This document shows, in pieces, positions 1-8,675 of a DNA stretch of 64,000 nt. The stretch is from assembly GCF_000830005.1 (NCBI RefSeq), contig NZ_CP010407.1, positions 3,391,001-3,455,000 of the forward strand. The letters run 5' to 3'. The stretch is from Streptomyces vietnamensis. Its GTDB lineage: Bacteria; Actinomycetota; Actinomycetes; Streptomycetales; Streptomycetaceae. Under the pieces are notes generated by a model that saw only the letters and a list, made by a program, of their open reading frames with translations, was not told where the DNA came from and ran no database searches. Position 1 is the first letter of the stretch. The number at the start of each line of letters is the position of its first letter. Made by a program: the position numbers and the translations under genes.

Positions 1-122
1 GCGTACGGCCGTCCGGCGGCGGGCGCCGCCGTCCAGTCCTGGGCACCGGGGGGCGCCGCCGCGACCGCACCGAGGAGGGCGGCCGCGGCGACGAGCAGCC
101 CGGAACGCGCGGCCGTGCGCAT
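1..122 (-). CDS. Secreted protein, N-terminal part only (runs off window edge)
   Basis: Only the first 40 codons are in the window. The ATG at 122-120 shares one base with the stop of the upstream LPKTG gene (TGATG), so the two are probably translationally coupled. The protein begins with a typical Sec signal peptide: basic MRTAAR, an Ala/Leu-rich core, and a probable cleavage after about residue 28. The mature start contains DWTAAP and GRPY, which resembles the first strand of the WxL/DUF916-type surface proteins that often sit beside LPXTG proteins in Streptomyces. That family guess is an inference from a few residues. The signal peptide is clear. Confidence 0.7.
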   Translation of the reverse strand, partial: MRTAARSGLLVAAAALLGAVAAAPPGAQDWTAAPAAGRPY

Positions 123-817
123 CAACGTGCCGTGCGCCGCGTGAGCCAGAGGACTCCGGCGGCGCCGGTCAGCAGGACGGTGCCGCCGAGGGTGCCGAGC
201 GCCACGGCGGAGTCGAGCGGGCCGGTCTTGGGCAGCTGGTCGCCGTCGGTGGCGGGCGGCGGGGTGTCCGAGCCTCCCGAGCCGCCGCCCGAGACCCCCG
301 TGACCTGGAGTTCGAGCGAGGGCTTCGGGTTGTTCTTCGGGGTGCAGACGGCCGCGTCCATCCCGAGGGCGTGCACGGTGAGGACGCCCGCCGTGAAGGT
401 GACCTTGCCGTTCTTCTTCGGGGTGAACGTGCCGGTCAGCGTGCCGATCTTGATCGGGGTGTCCGGCGGGATGGCGGCCGTGTTCGGCGACCCGGTGACC
501 TTCACCGTGCCGCTCGCGTCACCGCCGAGGACGAGCTCGGCGCGCGGGGTCATGACGCCCTTGGGGAGCTCGACCGGGCTGTCGGAGACGCCCTTCTCGA
601 ACGACATCGTGATCGTGTAGCCGCTGCCGCTCTTGACGGCCTTGATGTCGACGGGCGAGACGGCGCTCTTGGGCCCGATCTTCGTCTCGCAGGCGTAGTT
701 GACGTCGACGACCTCTGCCTGGGCGGCCGGCGCCGACGCCAGCACGGTCACGCCCGCCACCGCGACCGCGGCCGTGAGCGCGGCGGTCGTTCTCCTCCGG
801 TTCGGCACCTTGGACAC
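122..817 (-). CDS. LPKTG cell-wall-anchored secreted protein
   Basis: The predicted protein has 231 residues: a signal peptide (about 1-34, ending AQA), a beta-rich extracellular part with one cysteine near the mature N-terminus and one near residue 160, a Gly/Ser/Pro-rich spacer, then LPKTG at about 195-199, a hydrophobic segment and a basic tail (LTRRTAR). This is a complete sortase sorting signal, so the protein should be covalently attached to the wall. I use the GTG at 817 because GAGGGG lies seven bases upstream; the GTG at 832 lacks a ribosome site. Streptomyces sortase substrates more often carry LAXTG, so LPKTG suggests a class A/D-like or housekeeping sortase. The gene overlaps the next secreted gene by one base. 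The function of the extracellular part is not recognised. Confidence 0.85.
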   Translation of the reverse strand: MSKVPNRRRTTAALTAAVAVAGVTVLASAPAAQAEVVDVNYACETKIGPKSAVSPVDIKAVKSGSGYTITMSFEKGVSDSPVELPKGVMTPRAELVLGGDASGTVKVTGSPNTAAIPPDTPIKIGTLTGTFTPKKNGKVTFTAGVLTVHALGMDAAVCTPKNNPKPSLELQVTGVSGGGSGGSDTPPPATDGDQLPKTGPLDSAVALGTLGGTVLLTGAAGVLWLTRRTAR

Positions 818-917
818 CCGAGCACCCCTCACCGCAACGAAACTGACGGTCTTTCAGATTGGCCGTCAAGGTACGCCCGGGGCCTTGAGGAGGGAAGGCA
901 GGGGAACGGGTGAACTT

Positions 918-988
918 GTGAAAGTCCTCGGCGGGGTGAAAGCCCCGGGCGGGGTGAAAGCCTTGGGCGGGTGAAAGTCCTAGGCGGG
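918..988. repeat. Four tandem copies of an 18-bp GTGAAAG-type repeat
   Basis: Units starting at 918, 936, 954 and 971 each read GTGAAAG(T/C)C followed by a G-rich half. The period is 18, 18 and 17 bases. The array covers the gap downstream of the anti-sigma gene and enters its last codons. It lies 100-170 bases upstream of the LPKTG gene start. There is no spacer structure as in CRISPR. It could be a slippage product or a tandem binding site. Confidence 0.75.
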
Positions 989-1399
989 CGCGGCCAGTTC
1001 GGCCCAGACCGTCTTGCCGGGGGCTCCCGGGGTGCGGTCGATGCCCCAGTCGAGGCAGAGGCGCTGCACGATGAACATGCCGTGGCCGCCCGGCCGTCCG
1101 GAGCGGTGCGGGGTGCGCGGGGCGGGCTGCCCGGCGCCGCGGTCGGTGACTTCGAGGCGGAGCGTCCGGGGCATCCGCAGGACGCGCAGGCGCTCGGGGC
1201 CCTCGGCGTGCAGACAGGCGTTGGTGACGAGCTCGGAGACGACGAGCAGGACGTCCTCGGCGGCGGCCCTGCGGTCGGCGGTGGCGGCCGGCAGCCAGCC
1301 CCACTCGTGGAGCGCCGAGCGCGTGAAGTCACGCGCGAGCGGCACGGTGCCGCTGGTCTCGCCGAGGGCGAGCGTCCGGACGTCGGAAGCTTGGTCCAT
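980..1399 (-). CDS. RsbW-family anti-sigma factor / histidine-kinase-like ATPase
   Basis: The 139-residue protein is a single GHKL (HATPase_c_2) domain. An N-box (ELVTNACLHA), a G1-like DRGAGQP and a G2-like GGHGMFIVQ are visible in order. Proteins of this family bind a SigB/SigF-type sigma factor and are countered by a STAS partner that they phosphorylate. Both partners are next door: the STAS gene lies immediately upstream on the same strand, and the sigma gene is divergent. By synteny this would correspond to the anti-sigma factor of the SigI osmotic-stress system (prsI-like), which is an inference. The ATG at 1399 follows GAGGTGAAG; a TTG three bases upstream is less likely. Confidence 0.88.
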   Translation of the reverse strand: MDQASDVRTLALGETSGTVPLARDFTRSALHEWGWLPAATADRRAAAEDVLLVVSELVTNACLHAEGPERLRVLRMPRTLRLEVTDRGAGQPAPRTPHRSGRPGGHGMFIVQRLCLDWGIDRTPGAPGKTVWAELAAPA

Positions 1400-1480
1400 C
1401 AACGCTTCACCTCACCGATCGACGGGACAGAGGGACAGGACGTACGGGTGGAGCCGCGGAGCGGGGGTGTGGCCTCGGTC

Positions 1481-1849
1481 TCAGCCGGGGAGCGCTGTGG
1501 CGAGCGTCTCGTGGACGGTGAAGACGGCGTCCGCGCCCGTGATGTGGAACACCCGGGCCACCGCGGGCCGCATCCCCACCAGATGGACGCCGCCGCCGGC
1601 GGCGTCCGCCCTCAGCCGGGCGCCGAGCAGCACGTTGAGTCCGGTCGAGTCGCAGAACTCCAGGCCCGTGCAGTCGACGACGAGTCGTGCGCGGCCCGCG
1701 TCGAGGGCGTCGTCCAGAGGGGTGCGCAGCAGGTCGGCGGTGTGGTGGTCGAGCTCACCGACGGGCGTGAGGAGCGTGCTCCCGGCCACGTCGCGGACCT
1801 CGACCCGCAGCCGCGCGGGTGGCGCGCTGCCGATGTGTTCGCGGTCCAT
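1481..1849 (-). CDS. STAS-domain anti-sigma factor antagonist
   Basis: A 122-residue single STAS domain of the SpoIIAA/RsbV family. The conserved phosphorylatable serine lies in CDSTGLNVL (Ser68). In the family, the unphosphorylated form captures the anti-sigma factor and frees the sigma factor; phosphorylation by the RsbW-like kinase turns it off. The ATG at 1849 follows AAAGAGG. The kinase gene lies 81 bases downstream in the same direction. This is the probable counterpart of arsI of the SigI system (inference from neighbours). Confidence 0.9.
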   Translation of the reverse strand: MDREHIGSAPPARLRVEVRDVAGSTLLTPVGELDHHTADLLRTPLDDALDAGRARLVVDCTGLEFCDSTGLNVLLGARLRADAAGGGVHLVGMRPAVARVFHITGADAVFTVHETLATALPG

Positions 1850-2070
1850 GGCCGTGCCTCTTTCGCTCTCGCGGATGCCGACTGACGTGTCCCGAACCCT
1901 ACAAGCGGGGCGCCCTCCGATGCACACGAGGTACTTCCCATATCGGTACGAACAGGATTATTGCCACTTGCAACCATCCGGGTCGAGCGGGTAGGGCTAG
2001 AAGGGAACGTCCGACCCGGCCGGCTTTGGAGGCGCCGCAAACCGCAGCGAGAAGAACCCGAAGGAGACCC

Positions 2071-3021
2071 ATGTCACCCCGGCTCGACGCCCCGCGTACC
2101 CCCGACGCGCCGTCGGCAGCAGTCCCCCTCCCCCCTGTCGCACCCGTCACACCTACCGCATCTGCCACATCCGTCACACCTGCCGTATCCGTCGCATCCG
2201 TCGTCGATCTGCCCGACCGGCTGCTCGACACGCCGCTCGACCGGATCGGACCGGTCGACGCCCGTGCCCTGTCGAAGCAGCTCTTCGCCCGGCTCTCCGA
2301 GCTGGAGGAGGGCACCCACGACTACGCGTACGTCCGCAACACCCTCGTCGAACTCAACCTCGCCCTGGTCAGGTTCGCCGCCGCCCGGTTCGGCACCCGC
2401 AGCGAACCGATGGAGGACATCGTCCAGGTCGGCACCATCGGCCTCATCAAGGCGATCGACCGCTTCGAACTGACCCGCGGCGTCGAGTTCCCGACCTTCG
2501 CGATGCCGACGATCATCGGCGAGATCAAGCGCTTCTTCCGCGACACCTCGTGGTCCGTGCACGTGCCCCGCAGACTCCAGGAGCTCCGGCTCGACCTCGC
2601 CAGGGCCGGCGACGCGCTCTCCCAGCGCCTCGACCGCGCCCCGACCGTCGTCGAACTCGCCGAGGAGCTCGGCATCCGGCCTGAGGAGGTCGTCGAGGGC
2701 ATGGCGGCGAGCAACGCCTACACGGCGACCTCGCTCGACGCGCAGCCCGACGAGGAGGACGGCGGGGGCGGCGAGGCCGCGCTCGCCGACCGGCTCGGCT
2801 ACGAGGACAACGGGCTCACCGGGATCGAGTACATCGCCTCCCTCAAGCCGATGATCGCCTCGCTGCCGGCGCGCGAGCGGCAGATCCTCTCCCTGCGCTT
2901 CGTCTCCGGCCTGACCCAGTCGGAGATCGGCGCGGAGCTCGGCATCTCGCAGATGCACGTGTCCCGGCTCCTCGCCCGCACCCTCGGCCGGCTGCGGCGG
3001 GGGCTGACACTGGAGGAATGA
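2071..3021 (+). CDS. sigI: RNA polymerase sigma factor, SigB/SigF/SigG family (SigI-like)
   Basis: A 316-residue group 3 sigma-70 factor. After a Pro/Val/Thr-rich N-terminal tail (about 1-45) come region 2 (LVRFAAARFG, EDIVQVGTIGLIKAIDRFE, FPTFAMPTIIGEIKRFFRDTSW), region 3 (VPRRLQELRLDL, AEELGIRPEEV) and region 4 (LPARERQILSLRFVSGLTQSEIGAELGISQMHVSRLLARTL). These are typical of stress and differentiation sigma factors that recognise GTTT-N14-16-GGGTA-like promoters. The ATG is preceded by AAGGAG. It is divergent from a matched antagonist/anti-sigma pair. The symbol sigI rests on gene order relative to the hut genes (from memory), not on a database match. The Val/Thr/Pro tail is encoded by short direct DNA repeats at about 2140-2210. 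Confidence 0.92.
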   Translation: MSPRLDAPRTPDAPSAAVPLPPVAPVTPTASATSVTPAVSVASVVDLPDRLLDTPLDRIGPVDARALSKQLFARLSELEEGTHDYAYVRNTLVELNLALVRFAAARFGTRSEPMEDIVQVGTIGLIKAIDRFELTRGVEFPTFAMPTIIGEIKRFFRDTSWSVHVPRRLQELRLDLARAGDALSQRLDRAPTVVELAEELGIRPEEVVEGMAASNAYTATSLDAQPDEEDGGGGEAALADRLGYEDNGLTGIEYIASLKPMIASLPARERQILSLRFVSGLTQSEIGAELGISQMHVSRLLARTLGRLRRGLTLEE

Positions 3022-3174
3022 CCTCGCCAAGACGGCTGCGTCACGGGCCCGTTCACGGTCGACCGACCCTGGACGGGCCCTTATCCATTGGCTGCCGCAC
3101 CGTCGCCGTCGGTACCGTCGGGGCCCCGGCAGCCGCATCGGCGACCGCCCCACACGGAGACAGAGAGCGAAGCC

Positions 3175-3528
3175 ATGTCCGCGCAGCGACCGACGACCAC
3201 CTTGTGGCGCCCCACCGGCCCCGTCGAGCTGGAGCTCGTACGGGAGTCGGGCTGGCGGACCTGGCCGCCGCGGCTGCCGGAGCAGCCGATCTTCTACCCG
3301 GTGCTCAACGAGGAGTACGCGGTGAGGATCGCCCGCGACTGGAACGTGAAGCACAGCGGCGTCGGCTACGTGACCCGCTTCGAGGTCGACACGGAGTTCC
3401 TCCGCCGGTATCCGGTCCAGCAGGCGGGCGGGCGGACAATTCTGGAGCTGTGGGTCCCCGCCGAGGAGTTGGACGAGTTCAACGCGCACATCGTCGGTGA
3501 GATCGAGGTCATCCACGAGTTCCGCTGA
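3175..3528 (+). CDS. Conserved small actinobacterial protein of unknown function
   Basis: A 117-residue soluble protein without signal peptide or membrane segments. It contains WRPTGP near the N-terminus and a Tyr/Arg-rich centre (PIFYPVLNEEYAVRIARDWN). Proteins with this pattern are common in Streptomyces and are sometimes labelled ADP-ribosylation/crystallin J1, a label I would not trust. The first ATG at 3175 follows GAGAGCGAAG. Its 3' end overlaps the converging HD-domain gene by 20 bases. Confidence 0.8.
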   Translation: MSAQRPTTTLWRPTGPVELELVRESGWRTWPPRLPEQPIFYPVLNEEYAVRIARDWNVKHSGVGYVTRFEVDTEFLRRYPVQQAGGRTILELWVPAEELDEFNAHIVGEIEVIHEFR

Positions 3529-4117
3529 CGGGGAACGACGCCTGGAAGGCGAGGCGGGCGTCCGCGCCCGTCCCGATGTGTTCGAGGAGTTCGTCGAAGG
3601 CGAGGAACTCCTCCCAGCGGGGCCTTCCGGCCGCCTCCGTCAGGTGGGTCACGACGAGGTCTTCGAGGTCGGGGACCCGCTTGTTCTTCCAGATCTTGTC
3701 GGCCGTGCTCACCAGGAGGTCCTCCAGGGTCGCCCCGGGGGCCGTCCACATCGCGTGGGTGGCCGCGAAGCGGGCCCGCTCCGGAGGGAAGCCGTGGGAC
3801 TCCAGGAGCTCCCTTCCCGCCTCCTCGTGGCGGGAGCCGGGGCCGGAGAGTTCGGCGGGGTGCACGACCTTGCCGAGGTCGTGGGTCGCCGCCCCGAACA
3901 GGACGGCTTCGCCGTCGAGGTCCAGGTCGGGGTAGCGGTCCTCCGCCCAGGCGACCAGTTCCCGCGCGACGTCGTGGACCGCGCGCAGGTGGGCGGCCAG
4001 GCGGGGAGGTGCGCCGAGGGTGCGGAGCAGGTCCGCGACGGACGGCGGGAGTGGGCGGAGGGGCGGGTCCGCGGGGGCGTCCAACGCTCGGGACAGCGCG
4101 TCGGTCGACCGTGACAC
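3509..4117 (-). CDS. HD-domain phosphohydrolase
   Basis: A 202-residue HD-superfamily protein. The metal-binding series is visible as H..H in AHLRAVHDVA, the HD pair in ATHDLGKV, a following HEEAG and an Asp in STADKIWK. The family hydrolyses phosphate esters, often of nucleotides; the substrate cannot be read from sequence. I place the start at GTG 4117, five bases after GAAGG; TTG at 4129 is an alternative. The gene overlaps the end of the upstream-facing small gene tail to tail. Confidence 0.85.
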   Translation of the reverse strand: MSRSTDALSRALDAPADPPLRPLPPSVADLLRTLGAPPRLAAHLRAVHDVARELVAWAEDRYPDLDLDGEAVLFGAATHDLGKVVHPAELSGPGSRHEEAGRELLESHGFPPERARFAATHAMWTAPGATLEDLLVSTADKIWKNKRVPDLEDLVVTHLTEAAGRPRWEEFLAFDELLEHIGTGADARLAFQASFPVSGTRG

Positions 4118-4132
4118 AGGGGCCTTCAACTC

Positions 4133-4783
4133 TCAGTCGCCGAAGGCAAGGCGGAGGCCGAAGCCCGCGATGACCGTGCCCGTCAGGCGGTCCAGGGTGC
4201 GGCGGGCCGCGGGGCGGCGGAGCCAGGTGGAGAGGAGGCGGGCGCCGGCGATCAGGGCCGTGGACCAGACGAGGCCGAGGAGGATGTGCTCGCTGGTGAG
4301 GAGGAGGCCCATCGCCAGGTGGTTCGACTCCGCCGGGAGGAACTGCGGGAGCACGGACACGTAGACGGCGCCCACCTTCGGGTTGAGGAGGTTCGTGAGG
4401 GTGCCCTGGCGCCAGCCCGCCATGAGGCTGTCCGAGGTCGCCGGGGCGGTGTCCTCCAGGGCCTCCGGGGCCTCCTTCGCCGGGCCTCCCTTGAACGTCC
4501 TGCGGAGCATCTGGGCTCCCATCCAGACCATGTACGCCGCTCCCGCCCAGCGCAGGATCTCGTACGCGAGGTGGGAGGCCGTGAGGAGCGCGGTCACGCC
4601 CAGGGAGGTGAGCGCGCCCCAGGCCAGGACGCCGGTCTGGACGCCGAGGACGACGCCCCAGGCCCGCGCCCGGTGGCCGAGGGCGGCGATGCGGAGGACC
4701 AGGGCGGTGTCGAGGCCCGGGGTGAGGGTCAGGACCGCCGCGACCAGGGCGAAGGACCAGAGGGCTGTGGTGGTCGTCGTCAT
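4133..4783 (-). CDS. LysE/RhtB-family amino-acid exporter
   Basis: A 216-residue membrane protein with about six hydrophobic segments and the LysE family signature near the N-terminus (LTPGLDTALV, matching the usual TPGP.....). The C-terminal half contains NLLNPKVGAVYVSVLPQF, the second conserved block. It should export amino acids or related compounds. It lies 47 bases after hutI on the same strand and may be read through from the hut operon, which would fit relief of amino-acid overload, but this link is only positional. Confidence 0.88.
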   Translation of the reverse strand: MTTTTTALWSFALVAAVLTLTPGLDTALVLRIAALGHRARAWGVVLGVQTGVLAWGALTSLGVTALLTASHLAYEILRWAGAAYMVWMGAQMLRRTFKGGPAKEAPEALEDTAPATSDSLMAGWRQGTLTNLLNPKVGAVYVSVLPQFLPAESNHLAMGLLLTSEHILLGLVWSTALIAGARLLSTWLRRPAARRTLDRLTGTVIAGFGLRLAFGD

Positions 4784-4830
4784 GGCACCTGAGGGTAGGG
4801 CCCTCCGGCCTTCGCGTGGTCCTCCTCCGG

Positions 4831-6000
4831 TCAGACCGCCCGCACGCCCTTCCGCCAGACCTCCGCGATCATCGGGACGCCCGGCCGGTAGGCCAGGTGG
4901 ACGTGGGAGGGGGCGTCGAGGATCGTCAGGTCCGCCCGCGCGCCGACGTTCAGGTGGCCGACGTCGGTGCGGCGGAGGGCCGCGGCACCGCCGGCGGTGG
5001 CCGACCAGAGGGCCTCGTCGGGGGTCATCAGCATGTCGCGGACGGCGAGCGCGATGCAGAAGGGCATCGAGGAGGTGAAGGAGGAGCCCGGGTTGCAGTC
5101 CGTGGACAGGGCGACCGTCACCCCGACGTCGAGCAGGCGGCGGGCGTCCGGCCATTCGGCCCGGGTGGAGAACTCGGCGCCCGGGAGCAGCGTCGCGACC
5201 GTGTTGCCCTGGGCGAGGGCGTCGATGTCGGCGTTGGTGAGGTGGGTGCAGTGGTCGGCGCTCGCCGCGTCCAGCTCGACCGCCAGCTGGACGCCGGGGC
5301 CGTACGTGAGCTGGTTGGCGTGCACCCGGGCCTGCAGGCCCTTCGCCATGCCGGCCTTGAGGATCGCGCGGGCCTGGTCGCCGTCGAAGGCGCCCTTCTC
5401 GCAGAAGACGTCGACCCAACGGGCGTACGGGGCACAGGCGTCGAGCATCTCGCCGGTCACCAGCTTCACGTACGCGGCCGGGTCGTCGGCGTAGTCGGGC
5501 GACACGATGTGCGCGCCGAGGTAGGTGACCTCGTCCGTGTGCTCCGACGCGATGCGCAGCGCGCGGGCCTCGTCCTCGACCGTCAGGCCGTAGCCGGACT
5601 TCGTCTCGAAGGTGGTGGTGCCCTGGCGCAGGGCCTCCCACATGTACTTGGCCACGTTCGCCGAGAGTTCGGCGTCGCTCGCCGCGCGGGTCGCCGCGAC
5701 CGTCGTGCGGATGCCGCCGGCCTTGTAGGGCTGGCCGGACATGCGGGCGTTGAACTCCGCCGTGCGGTCGCCCGCGAAGACGAGGTGCGAGTGGGAGTCG
5801 ACGAAGCCGGGGATGACGGCGCGGCCGGCCGCGTCGACGGCCTGGTCGGCGGCCGGGGCCGCCGTCGCCGGGCCCACCCAGGAGACCTTTTCGTCTTCCA
5901 GGACGAGGGCCGCGTTCCGGACCAGGCCGAGGGGGCCTTCGCCGAGGGCGGGGTCGTTCGTCACCAGGCTGCCGATGTTCGTGATCAGCGTCGTCGTCAT
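4831..6000 (-). CDS. hutI: Imidazolonepropionase
   Basis: A 389-residue metal-dependent amidohydrolase that opens 4-imidazolone-5-propanoate to N-formimidoyl-L-glutamate, the third step of histidine breakdown. The metal motif HSH (His70-Ser-His72) follows the strand PGFVD, and a later HANQL and STDCNPGSS block carry further ligands, as in HutI. The start ATG at 6000 is preceded by CCGGAGAG. It is the last hut gene of the group, 102 bases after hutF, so it may have its own ribosome loading but no obvious own promoter. Confidence 0.96.
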   Translation of the reverse strand: MTTTLITNIGSLVTNDPALGEGPLGLVRNAALVLEDEKVSWVGPATAAPAADQAVDAAGRAVIPGFVDSHSHLVFAGDRTAEFNARMSGQPYKAGGIRTTVAATRAASDAELSANVAKYMWEALRQGTTTFETKSGYGLTVEDEARALRIASEHTDEVTYLGAHIVSPDYADDPAAYVKLVTGEMLDACAPYARWVDVFCEKGAFDGDQARAILKAGMAKGLQARVHANQLTYGPGVQLAVELDAASADHCTHLTNADIDALAQGNTVATLLPGAEFSTRAEWPDARRLLDVGVTVALSTDCNPGSSFTSSMPFCIALAVRDMLMTPDEALWSATAGGAAALRRTDVGHLNVGARADLTILDAPSHVHLAYRPGVPMIAEVWRKGVRAV

Positions 6001-6102
6001 GTTGCTCTCCGGTGGGGGCGGGCGGTTCGGGTGCGGGCCGGTGGGCCGGTGGTGGGCACCCGTTCCGCCCCGCGGAACGCATGCCACCACCGGCCGGCGC
6101 GC

Positions 6103-7467
6103 CTAGTTCCTGAGCGTGGCGATCGCCGAGGCCAGGGCCTCGCCCACGTTCGGTACGGCGACGTGCGTGCCGTCCTGGACGATGGTCCGGCCGCCCACCA
6201 CCACGTGGTGCACGTCCGCCGCCGTCGCCGCGAAGACCGCCGTCTCGGCCGCGAGGCGCGGGACCGGGCCCGCCGTGCGGACCGAGTCGAGGGTGATCGT
6301 CGTGAAGTCGGCCAGGGCGCCCTGCTCCAGGGTGCCCGCGTCGGCCCAGCCGAGGGCCGCGTGGCCGTCGGCGGTGGCGGCGCGGAGCAGCGCCGCGGCC
6401 GTCCAGTGGCCGCGGGTGCGGGTGCGCAGGCGCTCGTTCAGCTCCATCGCCCGCGCCTCTTCGAGGAGGTCGATGACGGCGTGGCTGTCGCTGCCCAGGG
6501 AGAGCGGCGAGCCGGCGCGCTGGAGGGCCACGGCCGGGCCGATGCCGTCCGCGAGGTCCCGTTCGGTGGTCGGGCACATGCACGTGCCGGTGGCGGACCC
6601 GCCGATGAGCGCGATGTCCTCGTCCGTCAGGTGCGTGTTGTGGACGCCCGTCGTCCTCGCGCCGAGGACTCCGTGCTCCGCCAGGAGCTGGGTCGGCGTC
6701 ATGCCGTGGGCGGCCTGGCAGGCGTCGTTCTCCGCCGTCTGCTCCGAGAGGTGGACGTGGAGCGGGGCCTGCCGGTCCCGCGCCCACTGCGCCACCGTCG
6801 ACAGCTGGTCCGCCGGGACCGCCCGTACGGAGTGGATCGCGGCGCCGATGCGTACGCCGTCCCGGTCCTTGAGGGCCGAGACCCGCTCGGCCCACTTCTC
6901 CGCCGTGCCGTCCGTGAAGCGGAGCTGGTGCTGCTCGGGGGCGGCGCCGAAGCCGGAGGAGAGGTAGGCGGTGTCGAGGAGGGTGATGCGGATGCCCGCC
7001 TCGCCCGCCGCCGCGATCAGGGCCTCGCCCATGGCGTTGGGGTCGGCGTACGGGCTGCCGCCGGGCGCGTGGTGCAGGTAGTGGAACTCGCCGACGGAGG
7101 TGATGCCCGCGAGCGCCATCTCCGCGTACACCGCGCGGGCGAGCGCGAAGTAGCTGTCGGGCGTGAGTCGCTGGGCGACGGTGTACATGACCTCGCGCCA
7201 GGTCCAGAACGTGCCGGAGCCGACCTGGACGGTGCCGCGCAGGGCGCGGTGGAAGGCGTGCGAGTGGGCGTTGGCCAGGCCGGGGATGGTGAGGCCGCGG
7301 AGGATCACGGCGCCCGGGGGCGGGACCTCCACCCCCGTGCGTACGGCTTCGATGCGGCCGTCGGAGGTGCCCGCGGCGGAGCCGCTGATGGACACGGTCA
7401 GGGCCACGCCCGGCTCGACGTTCGTATCGAGCCAGGCGTGTTCCAGCCAGTACGTCGTCAGCGGCAC
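6103..7467 (-). CDS. hutF: Formimidoylglutamate deiminase
   Basis: A 454-residue amidohydrolase of the HutF branch, converting N-formimidoyl-L-glutamate to N-formyl-L-glutamate and ammonia. NAHSHAF (His68, His70) gives the first metal ligands; HVHLSEQ, the VHNTHLT block and SLGSDSHAVID carry the others. GTG 7467 follows GGAGG by seven bases. The start overlaps the upstream M20 gene by ten bases. Presence of hutF means this operon uses the five-step route ending in N-formylglutamate, not the formamide-releasing HutG-type formiminoglutamase route. Confidence 0.95.
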   Translation of the reverse strand: MPLTTYWLEHAWLDTNVEPGVALTVSISGSAAGTSDGRIEAVRTGVEVPPPGAVILRGLTIPGLANAHSHAFHRALRGTVQVGSGTFWTWREVMYTVAQRLTPDSYFALARAVYAEMALAGITSVGEFHYLHHAPGGSPYADPNAMGEALIAAAGEAGIRITLLDTAYLSSGFGAAPEQHQLRFTDGTAEKWAERVSALKDRDGVRIGAAIHSVRAVPADQLSTVAQWARDRQAPLHVHLSEQTAENDACQAAHGMTPTQLLAEHGVLGARTTGVHNTHLTDEDIALIGGSATGTCMCPTTERDLADGIGPAVALQRAGSPLSLGSDSHAVIDLLEEARAMELNERLRTRTRGHWTAAALLRAATADGHAALGWADAGTLEQGALADFTTITLDSVRTAGPVPRLAAETAVFAATAADVHHVVVGGRTIVQDGTHVAVPNVGEALASAIATLRN

Positions 7468-8675
7468 GCCAGCTCCTCCAGTACGTCGGCGAGTGCGAGG
7501 ACTCCGGCCACGCAGTCGTCCTCGGCCGCGTTCTCGGCCGGGGAGTGCGAGACGCCGGTGGGGTTCCGTACGAACAGCATGGCGGTCGGGATCGATTCGG
7601 ACAGGATGCCCGCGTCGTGTCCCGCGCCGGTGCCGAGGACCGGCACCTTGCCCGAGGTTCCGAGGATCCGGGAGAGCTCGTCGCGCAGGGCGTGCGAGAA
7701 CTCCACGATCGGGGTGTACGACTCCCGGACGACGTTGAGGTCGATCCCGTGGCGTTCGGCGTAGGCGCGGGCCTCCGCCTCGACGCCCGCGACGACCTTG
7801 TCGAGGGAGCCCTGGTCGGCGGCGCGGGCGTCGAGCCAGCCGCGGACCATCGACGGGATGGCGTTGACGCCGTTCGGCTCGACGGCGATCTTGCCGAAGG
7901 TGGCGACGGCGCCCGCGAGTTCGGCCTCGCGCCGGGCGGCGAGGACGGTCTCGGCGTACGTGAGCATCGGGTCTCGGCGGTCGACCAGGCGGGTGGTGCC
8001 CGCGTGGTTGGCCTCGCCGGCGAAGTCGTACCGCCAGCGGCCGTGCGGCCAGATGGAGGAGGCGATGCCGACGGGGTCGCCGGAGAGGTCCAGGGCGCGG
8101 CCCTGCTCGACGTGGAGCTCGACGAAGGCGCCGATGCGGGCGAGCCGCTCGGGGTCCGCGCCGATGGCGGACGGGTCGTGGCCCGCCGCCTCCATGGCCT
8201 GCGGGAGGCTGATGCCGTCGGCGTCGCGGAGCTCGTACGCCTGCTCCTTCGTCAGCCGTCCCGCGGTGAGGCGGGAGCCGACGCAGGCGAGGCCGAAGCG
8301 GGCTCCTTCCTCGTCGCCGAAGTTGACGATGGCGAGGGGCCGCCTGAACGAGACGCCGCGGGCGCGGAGTTCGTCGAGGGCGGCGAAGGCGGAGACGACG
8401 CCGAGGGGGCCGTCGAAGGCGCCGCCGTCGGGGACGGAGTCCAGGTGGGAGCCGGTGACGACGGCGTCGCCTGCCGCGGGGTCGCCGAGCCAGGCCCACT
8501 GGTTGCCGTTGCGGTCGGTCTCGACGTCCAGGCGGCGGGCCTCGGCCTGCATCCGGAACCAGAGCCGGCAGTCGGCGTCGGCCTCGGTCCAGGCGTAGCG
8601 GCGGTAGCCACCGGAGGCGGCGTTGCGGCCGATGGGCCGCAACGACCGCCACATGGCGTGGAAGGTGGCGCTCAC
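7458..8675 (-). CDS. M20-family amidohydrolase (allantoate amidohydrolase-like) inside the hut operon
   Basis: A 405-residue zinc peptidase-fold enzyme of the hydantoinase/carbamoylase group. The ligands are visible: His77 in [10 protein letters not shown], Asp88, Glu122/Glu123 in GDEEGARF, and a later His in [16 protein letters not shown] lies in the dimerisation region. Relatives hydrolyse N-carbamoyl amino acids or allantoate. It is fused into the hut operon by a GTGA overlap with hutU and a ten-base overlap with hutF. No HutG-type N-formylglutamate deformylase is in the operon, so this enzyme is the natural candidate for the last step. That assignment is an inference. Confidence 0.9.
   Translation of the reverse strand: MSATFHAMWRSLRPIGRNAASGGYRRYAWTEADADCRLWFRMQAEARRLDVETDRNGNQWAWLGDPAAGDAVVTGSHLDSVPDGGAFDGPLGVVSAFAALDELRARGVSFRRPLAIVNFGDEEGARFGLACVGSRLTAGRLTKEQAYELRDADGISLPQAMEAAGHDPSAIGADPERLARIGAFVELHVEQGRALDLSGDPVGIASSIWPHGRWRYDFAGEANHAGTTRLVDRRDPMLTYAETVLAARREAELAGAVATFGKIAVEPNGVNAIPSMVRGWLDARAADQGSLDKVVAGVEAEARAYAERHGIDLNVVRESYTPIVEFSHALRDELSRILGTSGKVPVLGTGAGHDAGILSESIPTAMLFVRNPTGVSHSPAENAAEDDCVAGVLALADVLEELACR

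Noticed and set aside
918..988. Repeat array as a CRISPR
   Set aside because: The units are directly adjacent with no spacers and no cas genes are present.
1981..2000. GGGTAG as a SigB-type -10 box before the sigma gene
   Set aside because: No matching GTTT -35 element at the right distance was found.
4133..6895. Very long open frames antisense to or shifted from the hut genes
   Set aside because: They are rich in Arg, Pro and Gly, have no ribosome site and follow from GC-rich third codon positions; the hut proteins explain the region.
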